Shown here one piece after another: positions 25,751 to 36,200 of a DNA stretch of 64,000 bases (its first letter is position 1; every line of letters begins with the position of its first letter). The DNA is taken from contig NZ_LRAC01000013.1 of NCBI RefSeq assembly GCF_001517085.1, positions 1 through 64,000 on the forward strand. Reading direction: 5' to 3'. The notes beneath the pieces are model-generated. The model did no database searches. It had not been told where the DNA came from and was given only the letters and a program-made list of their open reading frames with translations. The translations under genes were made by a program, and so were the position numbers. Source of the stretch: Paenibacillus sp. DMB5. GTDB lineage: Bacteria; Bacillota; Bacilli; Paenibacillales; Paenibacillaceae.

Positions 25751-26875
25751 CTAAAAGGCATTCTGAACCCAGCTGTCCATTATACTGCCCGGACCGATGC
25801 CCAGATCATTCTGCAGAAGCATTTTATAATGGTCATAATGGCTCCGGAATCCGGGAAAATCGCCTAGTGCGGCATAACTCCGCAAGGCCAGACGGCAGAT
25901 ATCCTCCGAATAGGGGTCCACCTCCTGCAGTGCGGACAACCGGGCAAGCGCCTGCCGCGGACGATCCGTATCCAGTTCATATTCAGCCGACCGCAGCGAC
26001 ATCTGAATATAATTGGCCTGCAGCTCCTTGCGCTTTGCCTCTGCCCAGCCGTAGTGATGCTCGGCCAGATAATCCCCGCGGTATAATGACAGCACGGCCT
26101 CCCGGCGCTCCCAGTCCTGCTCGTCCTTAACGGCACCGCCCTGCCAGCCCTGAACGAACCGCTCCACATCGAGCGGAGCATTACCGGTGACCAGACGGTA
26201 GCGTTCCTGTGAAAATTCCACCGTGACCTCCATCCCCCACGTCTTGAGCAGCTTGCGAATGTGGTACACCGTTGTATGCAGATTGGTTACCGCCTTTTCC
26301 GGCTTGAAATCCGGCCAGACAAGATCCACAATCATGTCCTTCAGCACCCATTGCCCGCGGTAGTGAAGCATCAGCGCCAGCACCTCCTGCGCTTTGCTGG
26401 TCCGCCAAAGCGTTTTTCTGCCGGCATCGTTCCTGTCCATGAATTCCAGCCGCTTGAAGCAGAGAATCCACGGGTTATCGGCCTGTTCCGCGGCGGCCGG
26501 CTGAGGAGCGGCCTGCTCCTCACGGCTGACCAGCCGCTCCAGTGTTTTGTTCAGCCGCTGTGCCGTGACCGGCTTCAGCAGATAATCCGCCGCATTCAGC
26601 TCAAAGGCATCAATCGCATAGTCACTGTATGCTGTGATATAGACAATCCGGATATTGCGGTCCACCTTCATAATATGCTCGGCCGCCTCCAGGCCGTTCA
26701 TTTCCGGCATTCCGATATCCAGGAAGATGATATCGGCCTTCTCCTGCTCCAGATGCTGCAGCCCCAGCCTTGCCGAGGTATATTTGCCGGCAACCTGCAG
26801 CCGTCCGTCTTTCGCAAGGAGCCGTTCAAGATGCTGCAGCGCGGGTTTTTCGTCATCTATTAATATTGCCCTCAT
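25751..26875 (-). CDS. Response regulator with wHTH and BTAD domains
   Basis: This 374-residue protein has a receiver domain (1-122, phospho-Asp53 in FLDIGMPEM, signalling Thr in YITAYS, Lys in LLKPV). A winged-helix DNA-binding domain (about 145-225) and a BTAD helical repeat (about 232-372) as in SARP activators complete it. It lies 24 bases after the hybrid kinase gene, so they form a two-component pair. Targets are unknown. Confidence 0.9.
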   Translation of the reverse strand: MRAILIDDEKPALQHLERLLAKDGRLQVAGKYTSARLGLQHLEQEKADIIFLDIGMPEMNGLEAAEHIMKVDRNIRIVYITAYSDYAIDAFELNAADYLLKPVTAQRLNKTLERLVSREEQAAPQPAAAEQADNPWILCFKRLEFMDRNDAGRKTLWRTSKAQEVLALMLHYRGQWVLKDMIVDLVWPDFKPEKAVTNLHTTVYHIRKLLKTWGMEVTVEFSQERYRLVTGNAPLDVERFVQGWQGGAVKDEQDWERREAVLSLYRGDYLAEHHYGWAEAKRKELQANYIQMSLRSAEYELDTDRPRQALARLSALQEVDPYSEDICRLALRSYAALGDFPGFRSHYDHYKMLLQNDLGIGPGSIMDSWVQNAF

Positions 26876-26899
26876 AAGCCAGGTTCACCTCTTGTCAGG

Positions 26900-29800
26900 T
26901 CATTCGAGCACCGGTCCGGTCCGAGGAATAGCATAGGAAATCCGGGTTCCGGTGCCAGGCTCGCTTTCTATTATCAGTCCGGTACCATAAATCTTGAGCA
27001 GCCGCCGCTGGATATTTCTCAGGCCGATTCCGCCTTCAGTGCGTTCTTCAGACAGAACCTCGCCGATCCGCTCCGGGGACATGCCGATACCGTTATCCGT
27101 TACGGCTACCACCAGCTGGCGCGGCAGCAGACGGATCGACAGCGTGACAGTTCCGCCGGCTTCCTTCTTCATCAGCCCATGGTTCACGGCATTTTCCACA
27201 ATCGGCTGAATGCTCAGCGGAGGAACCAGTTCCCGGATCGGGTCCGGAAGATCAAATTCGATATTCAGCCTGTCATCGAATCTCGCCTTCTCCAGGGCCA
27301 GATAGGAACGGACCAGCTCAAGCTCCTTTTCAATCGGCACGGTCTGCCCGCGGTTCTGAAAATCAAAGCTGCTGCGCAGATACATGCTGAGATCCAGCAG
27401 CAGATCCGTGGCCTTGTCCGGATCATCAGGGCATACGGAGATAATGGCATTAAGCGCGTTATACAAAAAATGCGGCTTGATCTGCGCCTGCAAAAAAGCG
27501 ATTTCCGTCTCCACGGACTTGCGGATCAGCTTGCGCATATCGAGCAGCGTCTGCACCCGGGCCCGGAATTCCCTCAGCTCCACCGGCTGGATCAGGTAGT
27601 CGTTGGCCCCTGCTTCAAAGATAGCCTGAATATCCTCCGCACGGGTTCCTGCAGCCAGAACGAGAATCGGCAGCTCGGACAGGATGAACCGCTCCCGGAT
27701 GGCCTGGCACAGAACCAGTCCCGGCATTTCCGGTATCGCCCAGTCCATAATAACAAGGTCGATTTCCGGCTGCTCCTGCATCAGCAGCAGCGCCTCCGGA
27801 CCGCTGACTGCCGTAATAACCAGATGACCCTCCAGCCGCAGGGCATTGGAGAGCACCTGGAGGTTAACCGGATCATTATCAACGACCAGGATGGTGCAGC
27901 ATTCCGCGTCCTGCAGCAGCGCCGGTTCATCCGCCTTCTGCTCGGAGGATGCGGCGGTTTCCCAGCCGGTAACCTCCAGATAATCGTCATTGAAGAGCAC
28001 TGCCCGCTCCTCCATCACCGGCAGGGTGAAGCGGAATACAGTCCCCTGGCCAAGGGTAGACTCTCCTTCAATCGTCCCGCCGTTAAGCTCTACAAGCTTT
28101 TGGGTAATGCTGAGGCCCAGCCCGTTTTCACGGTACAGCTTCTGGGCTGAGGCCCCTTGCGGATCATAGGCGTCAAAGATCGTCCGCAGCCGCTCCGGCG
28201 GCAGTCCCGATCCGTTATCAGCCACCTGAATAACCACATATTTCTTTTTAACCTCAGCGGATACAGTAATCACACCCTGCTGGGTATAATTCACAGCATT
28301 TGCCAGCAAATTGAACAGGATCTGCGCCAGCCGCTGTTCATCCGTCTCAAGCAGCGGCAGCGACTCCGGCAGCTCCAGGCGGAAGCTGAGCTTGGGATTG
28401 CCCGTAACATGACGGGTGACCTCCATTACAGAGGATGCGACACTGCGCAGGTCAACTGCCTGCCGCTGCAGAAACAGATCTCCGTGGTTCAGCTTGGCAA
28501 AATCAGCCATATCATTGATCAGGGCGGACAGCCTTTTCCCGGCCGATACAATTATCGACAGCTGTCCAGTCTGCTGGGCAGTCAATGTGCCTGCCGCCCC
28601 CTCTGCCATCGTCTGGGCAATATTGACGATCCCCTGCAGAGGATTTCGCAGCTCGCGTGAGGTGTCAGCCATGAAATCATCCTTCAGCCCGTCCAGTGTC
28701 TGCAGCCTGCGGGACAGCTGTTCCACTTCAAGGAAGGAAGCAGCGTATTGGCGGGTCATCAGAATAGCCTGAAAGAAGCCGAACAGGATAATTTCATAGG
28801 ACAGCACATAGTAATGAAAAGGCATGCTGCTGAAGCTGACCAGATAAAAGATGATAACTACGCTTAGGCTCTCTATGCTGACCATCATCATAAACCTGTC
28901 TTTTCGGTTTTGCAGTGTACCTACAATCATAGAGTAAAGCACAAAGCTTATGGCAACAACGCCCCAGGTTAGCAGCAGCCCTTCCAGATAACTGAAATAC
29001 TGTGCAGGAACGAACACGGCAATCAGCAGCAGCACTGCCGTAATCGCCCTTGATGCCCTCATAACCGCCTGAGGCATTGGATAATTGATTGAATTAGCCA
29101 CATAACGGAGCAGGTAATAATAAACCAGTGTGGAGGATGCCAGCTGTAGCTTTAGTACAATTTCATAAGAAAGTCCGGGAAGTACGGTGGCAATGAGCTT
29201 TTCACCGTGCGTCAGAATATACACCAGGGCTGCGATGCTGAACAGGCCCAGGTACAGGGTAATCCCCCGGCTGGCCTTTACCTTGGAGAACATCAGCAGA
29301 AACAGGGCCAGGACAAAAAATCCGAATATGGTTGCCCCGTCGACAAACAAGGCGAACTCCCGGTGCTTCAGGATCGATACCTGGTCACCGATAATAATCG
29401 GCTGGATGATGCCCCCGGAAGAATAGTTATAGTTCGCCACCTGTACAATAATCTCCAGCCTGCTGCCGTCTACAGCGGCAAATCCCATATAAGGAATATT
29501 GTTGGCCTTGCTCTCGGAAGGAGAGGGTGCCGGCAACCCGCTGCCTCCAATCTCCTGGCCGTTCAGAAAAATCTTGCTGGCCATCCGGATATTAAGCGAA
29601 CGCAAGCCGTATACGACTGACTTCCCGTCAGGAATCATGGCCTTCAGGCGGTATGTGGCATAGCCCTTAGCCTTACTGGTACCGTCATCTGCCAGATAGT
29701 CGTTCCATTTCTCCGGCACATTGATCATTGCGGATACTTCCGGAGCAGACCTCCCTGTACGGGCAGGCTGGAAATCGTCCGGCGCAAGCAGTTTGCCGCG

Positions 29801-29989
29801 GTAAAACTCCCACTCCCCGTTCAGCTCCAGAGCCCCGTCCTGCCGGAAATCCCAGTCCCGCAGATCGATTACGCCCTGCTTCGACACAGGCAGCACCTGG
29901 GAATCCGTTAAATTCTGAAGGATGGAGAACAGCGGCACGATGCAGACCAGCAGCAGGCTGGCCAGCACGCTCAGCCAGTACTTCCTCAT
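26900..29989 (-). CDS. 7TM hybrid histidine kinase with two kinase cores
   Basis: This 1029-residue protein has one N-terminal helix, an extracellular jelly-roll (about 60-200), seven membrane helices (about 208-400, 7TMR-DISM type) and a HisKA-like domain (about 430-495). Then come HATPase_c (about 530-655), a receiver (about 700-815, Asp749) and a LytS-type kinase domain (phospho-His840 in QIKPHFLYN) with a second HATPase_c. In the first core the phospho-acceptor is Arg445 (TSRELRNPL). Its partner is the BTAD regulator downstream. Confidence 0.92.
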   Translation of the reverse strand: MRKYWLSVLASLLLVCIVPLFSILQNLTDSQVLPVSKQGVIDLRDWDFRQDGALELNGEWEFYRGKLLAPDDFQPARTGRSAPEVSAMINVPEKWNDYLADDGTSKAKGYATYRLKAMIPDGKSVVYGLRSLNIRMASKIFLNGQEIGGSGLPAPSPSESKANNIPYMGFAAVDGSRLEIIVQVANYNYSSGGIIQPIIIGDQVSILKHREFALFVDGATIFGFFVLALFLLMFSKVKASRGITLYLGLFSIAALVYILTHGEKLIATVLPGLSYEIVLKLQLASSTLVYYYLLRYVANSINYPMPQAVMRASRAITAVLLLIAVFVPAQYFSYLEGLLLTWGVVAISFVLYSMIVGTLQNRKDRFMMMVSIESLSVVIIFYLVSFSSMPFHYYVLSYEIILFGFFQAILMTRQYAASFLEVEQLSRRLQTLDGLKDDFMADTSRELRNPLQGIVNIAQTMAEGAAGTLTAQQTGQLSIIVSAGKRLSALINDMADFAKLNHGDLFLQRQAVDLRSVASSVMEVTRHVTGNPKLSFRLELPESLPLLETDEQRLAQILFNLLANAVNYTQQGVITVSAEVKKKYVVIQVADNGSGLPPERLRTIFDAYDPQGASAQKLYRENGLGLSITQKLVELNGGTIEGESTLGQGTVFRFTLPVMEERAVLFNDDYLEVTGWETAASSEQKADEPALLQDAECCTILVVDNDPVNLQVLSNALRLEGHLVITAVSGPEALLLMQEQPEIDLVIMDWAIPEMPGLVLCQAIRERFILSELPILVLAAGTRAEDIQAIFEAGANDYLIQPVELREFRARVQTLLDMRKLIRKSVETEIAFLQAQIKPHFLYNALNAIISVCPDDPDKATDLLLDLSMYLRSSFDFQNRGQTVPIEKELELVRSYLALEKARFDDRLNIEFDLPDPIRELVPPLSIQPIVENAVNHGLMKKEAGGTVTLSIRLLPRQLVVAVTDNGIGMSPERIGEVLSEERTEGGIGLRNIQRRLLKIYGTGLIIESEPGTGTRISYAIPRTGPVLE

Positions 29990-30074
29990 ACTCAGGGCTC
30001 CCTCCTACAATTCAAGCTTATAAAAATTTAATATTTTCCAAAAAATTATACATTGGAATTCTGTTATAAAAAAG

Positions 30075-30106
30075 AAAAAAACCGATCCCTTATATTTCGG
30101 AATCGG
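30075..30106 (-). terminator. Terminator of xpt-pbuX
   Basis: The minus-strand stem CCGAT...ATCGG is followed by seven T residues. Confidence 0.75.
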
Positions 30107-30141
30107 CGGCTAATCTTGTTATACTTCAAAACTGGTAACTT

Positions 30142-31446
30142 TTATTTCAATTCGGGCGCTGCAGCCGGTGCTGCCGCGCCGGCGTGATCCTGCGATCTGG
30201 AGAGGAAAATATTCAGGACAATCGCTGTCAGGGAACCGGAAACGATCCCGTTCTGCAGGAGCATTCTGGCAAACTCCGGCAGCTGGTCGAACATGGATGG
30301 CAGGACAGCCGAGCCGAGGCCGACGGCAATACTGCAGGCGGCAATCAGCAGATTCCCGTCCTTGCGCAGATCCACCTCGGACAGAATCGACATCCCTGAG
30401 GCGGCAACGGAACCGAACATAACAATCATTGCACCGCCCAGCACGGCATTGGGCACGACGGTTGTCAGCGCAGCCAGCTTGGGAAGAAGACCCAGCACCA
30501 CCATAATCCCGCCCGCAGCAAAAATGACATTACGGGTCTTGACACGGGTCAGAGACAACAATCCGACATTCTGTGAAAATGCCGTATAAGGGAATGCATT
30601 GAAAAGTCCGCCCAGCATGATGGCCAGCCCTTCCGAGCGCAGGCCGTTTACAATCTGCCGGTCTTCTACTTTCTGGTCAGTAGCCTTGCCGACTGCAAAA
30701 TATACGCCTGTCGATTCAACCATGGATACAATATTGACGATAATCATCGTGAAGATTGCCGTTACGCTGAACTGCGGCCAGCCGAAGTAGAAAGGCTGGG
30801 CAATGCTTACATAAGATGCGGTGCCGACAGAAGAGAAATCAACAATTCCCATAAAATATCCGATGGCTGTTCCAACGACAAGACCCACCAGTACGGAAAC
30901 AGAACGCAGGAAGCCGGTTGCCAGACGGTTCACGGCAAGGATAACCAGCAGCGTAATCAAAGCTAGCAGCAGATTGCGCGGCTGTCCGAAGTCAGGGCTG
31001 CCCTGTCCGCCGGCCACATTGTTCATGGCAACAGGAATAAGTGAGAGTCCGATGATAGTCACCACAGATCCGGTAACGACTGTAGGAAAGAATTTCAGCA
31101 GTCTGCCATAGATAGGGGCCGCCAGTACAACGAACAGGCCGGATATAATGATTGCGCCATAGGCGGTCGCAAGATTTGAGCCTGAAGCAATGGCAATAAT
31201 CGGGCTGACGGCAGTAAAGGTACAGCCCAGCACGACCGGTAGCCCGCTGCCGAAATACTTGCTGCCCATTACCTGAAGCAGTGTGGCCAGTCCGCAGGTA
31301 AACAGATCAGCCGCGATCAGATAGGCCATCTGCGCCGGGCTCAAATTCAGTGCGCCTCCGACGACCAGCGGTACAATAACAGCTCCGGCGTACATGGCCA
31401 GCACATGCTGCAGCCCCAGAGCGAAAATCTTTTGCTTGCTTAACAT
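30142..31446 (-). CDS. pbuX: Xanthine permease
   Basis: This 434-residue nucleobase:cation symporter-2 protein has 12-14 helices. Family motifs QNVGLLSLT and the NGLRSEGLAIMLGGLFNAFPYT region (read around 30680-30570) are present. It imports xanthine for salvage by Xpt. The start overlaps the xpt stop by 7 bases, and both genes are under the guanine riboswitch. Confidence 0.95.
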   Translation of the reverse strand: MLSKQKIFALGLQHVLAMYAGAVIVPLVVGGALNLSPAQMAYLIAADLFTCGLATLLQVMGSKYFGSGLPVVLGCTFTAVSPIIAIASGSNLATAYGAIIISGLFVVLAAPIYGRLLKFFPTVVTGSVVTIIGLSLIPVAMNNVAGGQGSPDFGQPRNLLLALITLLVILAVNRLATGFLRSVSVLVGLVVGTAIGYFMGIVDFSSVGTASYVSIAQPFYFGWPQFSVTAIFTMIIVNIVSMVESTGVYFAVGKATDQKVEDRQIVNGLRSEGLAIMLGGLFNAFPYTAFSQNVGLLSLTRVKTRNVIFAAGGIMVVLGLLPKLAALTTVVPNAVLGGAMIVMFGSVAASGMSILSEVDLRKDGNLLIAACSIAVGLGSAVLPSMFDQLPEFARMLLQNGIVSGSLTAIVLNIFLSRSQDHAGAAAPAAAPELK

Positions 31447-32045
31447 CCTGCACTCTCCTTAATCATCTCTTCATTTGCAATAAAATGAACTTCTCCCGGA
31501 GCCATGGACGAGATTCTTGCCAGCGCATGCACCGCAATGCCCCTCTTCTCCAGCAGGCTCCGCCCTTCCTGAAAGCTCTTTTCGATCACACAGCCGACAC
31601 CCAGCAGCTGTGCGCCGGATTGCTCCACAATATCTGCCAGCCCTACCAGCGCTGCGCCGGTGGCAAGGAAATCATCGATAATCAGTACCCTGTCATCAGG
31701 TCCCAGATACTTCTGTGAGATGCTGATCCGGTAGTCCTCCTGGCGGGTGAAGGAGTGGACCGGAGCCGAATAGACGCTTTCGGACAAGGTTACAGCCTTC
31801 TTTTTCTTGGCATAAATAAAGGGGACCTTGTATGCAATCCCTGCAGCCATTGCGAACTGGATACCACTGGCTTCAACCGTCAATATTTTGGTAACCGGCA
31901 AATCACCGAACACTTCCCTGAACTCCTGTCCGATCTGCAGGGCAAGCCCCGTATCCACCTGATGATTCAGAAACGAATCCACCTTCAGCACGGTATCCGA
32001 GAGAATCAGGCCCTCTTCTCTAATGCGTTCCTCCAACACTTTCAT
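31440..32045 (-). CDS. xpt: Xanthine phosphoribosyltransferase
   Basis: This 201-residue enzyme converts xanthine plus PRPP to XMP. The PRPP-binding motif VLIIDDFLATGAAL (about 128-141) and the N-terminal EERIREEGLI typical of Xpt are clear. It is first in the xpt-pbuX operon, whose leader carries a guanine aptamer and terminator. Confidence 0.96.
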   Translation of the reverse strand: MKVLEERIREEGLILSDTVLKVDSFLNHQVDTGLALQIGQEFREVFGDLPVTKILTVEASGIQFAMAAGIAYKVPFIYAKKKKAVTLSESVYSAPVHSFTRQEDYRISISQKYLGPDDRVLIIDDFLATGAALVGLADIVEQSGAQLLGVGCVIEKSFQEGRSLLEKRGIAVHALARISSMAPGEVHFIANEEMIKESAGC

Positions 32046-32092
32046 AACGGCAGCTTCTCTCCTTCAATAGTTGTGGCAGCTGAGTGGACGGC

Positions 32093-32150
32093 AGAAACAA
32101 AAAAAGGACAGATTGACTTGAGCGTTTCTCTCAAGTGAATCTGTCCTTCT
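32093..32150 (-). terminator. Riboswitch-controlled terminator before xpt
   Basis: A long minus-strand stem (AAGGACAGATT... / ...AATCTGTCCTT, inner ACTTGAG / CTCAAGT) is followed by TTTTTTT. It is the expression platform of the guanine riboswitch. Confidence 0.9.
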
Positions 32151-32259
32151 GGGTTTTTGTCCCTAAGCGGTGTAACACATCAGCAGTGTCCGCATCGCTT
32201 GGACCAGCCTTCTGTCAGCCGGACGGCAGACAGAAGCGGAACCCTAGATGCGCTATTTC

Positions 32260-32330
32260 ACTCATAGTCGGATATTTACAGTGGTTATCCGGTAGAAACT
32301 TATGGGCCATATTCCCAAGATTATATGAGT
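32260..32330 (-). promoter_or_regulatory. Guanine riboswitch aptamer (purine class)
   Basis: The minus strand reads ACTCATATAATC at the 5' side of P1, then the loop-loop hairpins with AATATGGCCCATAAG and the core GTTTCTACCGG, and ends with CCGACTATGAGT. The nucleotide before TATGAG is C, which selects guanine rather than adenine. Guanine or hypoxanthine binding should favour the terminator at 32093-32150. Confidence 0.95.
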
Positions 32331-32567
32331 TGTTATATGAATATCCGTAATTAAACCTTCGTATATCTTACACGCTCTGTACGATCCTTACAAGCCCCCA
32401 TTTTTGAAAATCAGTCATTAATTTTGACAATTTTTCATGTAATTCATCCATTTTCATCCAAGCAGTAGGCAGCCGTTGATTTAGCGCTCCGCCCAGCCCG
32501 TATTGCTCACTCATTTTACGCCAGCGCATTAATGATATAGAAGTCCAAACGGGAAGGAACGATGCAG

Positions 32568-33116
32568 ATGGCTAAGCAGAAAGACAGGATTGTAGTCATC
32601 ATTCAAAAGGGAAAACGGCGCATTGTTACCCGCACGCCGCTTGCAGGAGTCGGCCGCCTGGTGTTTGTCATCAATAACCAGTATACTAATGCCGCGAATA
32701 CTACACAGATTGCCAGCGGCGCAGGGCGCAGCAGCGCGGGCGGGAGCAACGCCGCCATCGCCTCCCCCTATACCCGCCAGCAGCAGAGCGTCGGCGCCGG
32801 AGGAGATGCTGTTAACCGGGGCAGCAAAGGAAAGGAATACCGGGGCCCCCATAATACTTCGCTCCCGCTGATTGCCGGGGGCAAGGAAATTGTCATCGTG
32901 GTTAACAACCAGACAGTGAAGCTGCCCAGAGGCAGCCGGAGCTCCTCTGCAACCCAGGTGGGCAGCGGAGGCGGCACGTACAGCACGGGCGGCACCAACT
33001 CAGCTATCGAGAGCCCGTATACAAGACAGCAGCAGGCGGTGGGCGGCGGTGCAGGCGGCCACGCCGTAAACCGGGGAGCTCCCGGCCGGAAACGGGCCGG
33101 CAGACGCTTCCGGTAA
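32568..33116 (+). CDS. Hypothetical protein with two internal Gly/Ser/Gln repeats
   Basis: This 182-residue protein is built of two copies of one module: a short beta segment (RIVVIIQKG; EIVIVVNNQ) followed by a low-complexity stretch containing SPYTRQQQ(S/A)VG and AVNRG. The tail is very basic. The ATG at 32568 is 9 bases after AAGGA and is preferred over the ATG at 32562, which is only 3 bases from it. It looks like a spore-coat or surface protein, but no family is recognised. Confidence 0.7.
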   Translation: MAKQKDRIVVIIQKGKRRIVTRTPLAGVGRLVFVINNQYTNAANTTQIASGAGRSSAGGSNAAIASPYTRQQQSVGAGGDAVNRGSKGKEYRGPHNTSLPLIAGGKEIVIVVNNQTVKLPRGSRSSSATQVGSGGGTYSTGGTNSAIESPYTRQQQAVGGGAGGHAVNRGAPGRKRAGRRFR

Positions 33117-33139
33117 AGGGCACAAAAGCAGTTGTCATA

Positions 33140-33184
33140 AAAACGCCAGATAATCCGGCGAATTTTTGGTTAAACTGGCGTTTT
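33140..33184 (+). terminator. Terminator after repeat protein
   Basis: The arms AAAACGCCAG and CTGGCGTTTT enclose a 25-nt loop. The T-run is part of the stem. Confidence 0.6.
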
Positions 33185-33259
33185 CCCTGTGTTTCCTCTA
33201 TCATCGCTTCTCTATTAAAAGTATAATTAATAAAACTAGCTAGATAAAGGCGGGCGAGC

Positions 33260-36200
33260 ATGAAAATAAAACAACAGATTTGGTTAGCCACTGTTACTTC
33301 TATACTGCTGCTCAGCAGTATGATCACTATAGCAATGATCTATCTTGAAGGAGCACCTCTATACCTGGCCTTGGGGGCAGGTGTAGCAGGTGTTCTGCTC
33401 TGTGCCTACTTCATGGCACAGATTCACCGCAATGTAACGCAGGGCATTGAACAAATCAGGACAATATCCGAAGATATAGCCGGCGGCACACTCGATGCCT
33501 CGGGAATGAACACCCGCAGTGATGAATTCGGGCAGCTGGCCCAGTCCTTTTACCGCCTGGGTGTTGACCTGCATCATAAGACTGCCGAGGAACGCATTCT
33601 GCGCCTGAAGGCCGAGGATCAGGCCTGGATTAACACAGAGGTCTCGGAGATGGCACTGCGTCTTCAAGGCTCCGTACATCTGCAGACTGCAGCGCGCATC
33701 TTCATCTCACGGCTGGCCACAGCTGTCGGCGGAAGCTATGGCGCCATGTACATGCTGCAGCACGGCCGGCTGCAGTTCACAGCCGGCTATGCTTTTGATG
33801 AGGCCTCTGTAAGCCGTGAACCGTTCGCGCTCGGCAGCGGGCTGGTGGGCCAATGCGCGGTTGACAAGCAGATGATCATCCTGAACGATCTGCCGGAGCA
33901 TTATGTAAGAGTGCACTCCGGACTGGGGGAAGCCCCTCCGTCGACACTGATTGTGCTTCCGGTTCTTTATGAGAATGACGTTGTCGCTGTAGTTGAACTG
34001 GCCACCTTGAAGGAGCTCGGCGACAAGGAGCGGCAGTTAATCGAGCGGACCGGCCAGAACATGGGGGTACTGATTAATACCCTGGCTGATGTTGCGCAGA
34101 TTGAGGAGCTGCTTAACCACACCCAGCTGCAAAAAGAAGAGCTGGAAGCCCAGACGGAAGAGCTCCAGGCACAGACCCAGGAGCTTGAGGCACAGACTGA
34201 GGAGTTAATCGCCCAGACCGCGGAATTAGCCACCTCCAATCAGAATCTGCAGCACCAGATGGAGCTGACGGCACGCCAGAAAGAAGAGATTCAGGACCAG
34301 GCGGATGAGCTGCTGGCCCAAACCGAGGAGCTGGCGGCATCCAACAGCAGTCTGCAGGATCAGATGAAGCTGACCGCACAGCAGAAAGAGGAGATTCAGG
34401 CGCAGGCCGATGAACTCCTTGCACAGACCGAGGAACTGCAGGACCAGAAGGAAGAGCTCCAGGCCCAGGCACAGGAGCTGCTGGCCCAGACTGAGGAATT
34501 GGCTGCCTCCAATCAGAATCTGCAGCACCAGATGGAGCTGACTGCACGGCAGAAGTCGGAAATTGAAGCTCAGGCTGCCGAGCTGCGCGAGCAGATGGAA
34601 ATCACCGCACGGCAGAAGGAAGAGATTCAGGAGCAGGCCGATGAGCTCCTTGCACAGACCAGAGAGCTGCAGGATCAGAAGGAGCAGCTCCAGGCGCAGG
34701 CACAGGAGCTTGAAGCGCAAACAGAGGAGCTGCAGGTCCAGACCGAAGAGCTCGCTGTCTCCAATAGCAGCCTGCTGCAGCAGATGGAGCTGACAGAGCA
34801 GCAGAAGGAAGAAATCAAGGTGCAGGCGGAAGAAATCTTCATGGCTGCACAGTATAAGTCTGAATTCCTGGCCAATGTATCCCATGAGCTGCGTACGCCG
34901 CTGAACAGCCTGCTGATTCTGTCACAGATTCTGGCCGAGAACAAAGAGGGCAATCTGGACGTCAAGCAGCTGGAATATGTGCACACCATCTTCTCGGCAG
35001 GTAAAGATCTGCTGCAGCTGATCGATGAAATTCTTGATTTGGCCAAGCTTGAAGTCGGTAAAATGACGCCTGTGCTGGAGCCGGTGCCGCTGCAGGATAT
35101 CAGCAGCCATCTGTACCGCCGGTTTGACCAGCAGGCGAAGACCAAGCATCTGCGCTTTGACGTGCATTGCGACAGCAGACTGCCTGAGCATCTGCTGACC
35201 GACGGACACAGGCTGCAGCAGATTCTGAACAACCTGCTGTCCAATGCCCTTAAGTTTACGCCGGAGCATGGTTCCGTCTCCCTGTCGATCCGGACAAGCG
35301 GCAACGAGATCGTCTTCGCTGTCAGCGATACCGGCATTGGCATTCCCGCCTCCAAGCTGGAGAGTATCTTTGAGGCCTTCCAGCAGGCGGACGGAACCAC
35401 CAGCCGCAAATACGGCGGCACAGGCCTCGGCCTGACCATCTGCCGCGAGCTGGCCGGCCTGCTGGGCGGAAGAATCGAAGTCGATTCCATCGAAGACAAG
35501 GGAAGTACCTTCTCGCTGATTCTGCCTGCAGAGCTGCCTGATGAGCTTGCCCTGTCCCAGGCTGCCTCCACCTTTGCTGCAGCAGCCAGCCAGGTGTATG
35601 AGCCGGATTCGGCTCCTGACGCCAAAGAGCATCCTTCATTCCGCGAATCCTTTGTTCCGGACATTTCGATTTCCAATCCGAAGCTTCTTCAGTATGCGGA
35701 GATGGATGATGACCGGAATAATCTTGAGAGCGGTGATACCCTGCTCCTGATCATTGAGGAGGATGCCGAGTTCGCCTCGATCCTGCTTGATCTTGCGCGG
35801 AGCAGAGGCTTCAAGGCCATTGTGGCTTTCCAGGGCGACCAGGGCCTTGCCCTCGCCCATGCCTACAAGCCGGATGCCATCCTGCTCGATCTGCATCTGC
35901 CGGTACTCGACGGCTGGGCCATTATCAGCCGGCTGAAGAGCCGTCCGGAGCTGCGCCATATTCCGGTCCATGTTATTTCCACTGCAGAAGAGAACCAGCA
36001 GAGCCTGGCGATGGGCGCCCTTTCCTTCTGGAAGAAGCCGAGTGACCAGGCAGAGCTGGAGACAGCTTTCCTGCAGATAGAGACCTATATCCGCCGTCCG
36101 GTGAAGAGCCTGCTAATCGTGGAGGACAACCAGGTGCTGCGCAGCAGTCTGGTGGAATTCATTGCCCATCCTGACGTGAGGGTGGTCGCCGTCGGCACCG

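Noticed and set aside
34226..34885. Long minus-strand Leu-rich ORF opposite the coiled coil
   Set aside because: It is the complement of repeated CAG/GAG codons in the kinase gene and has no credible start.
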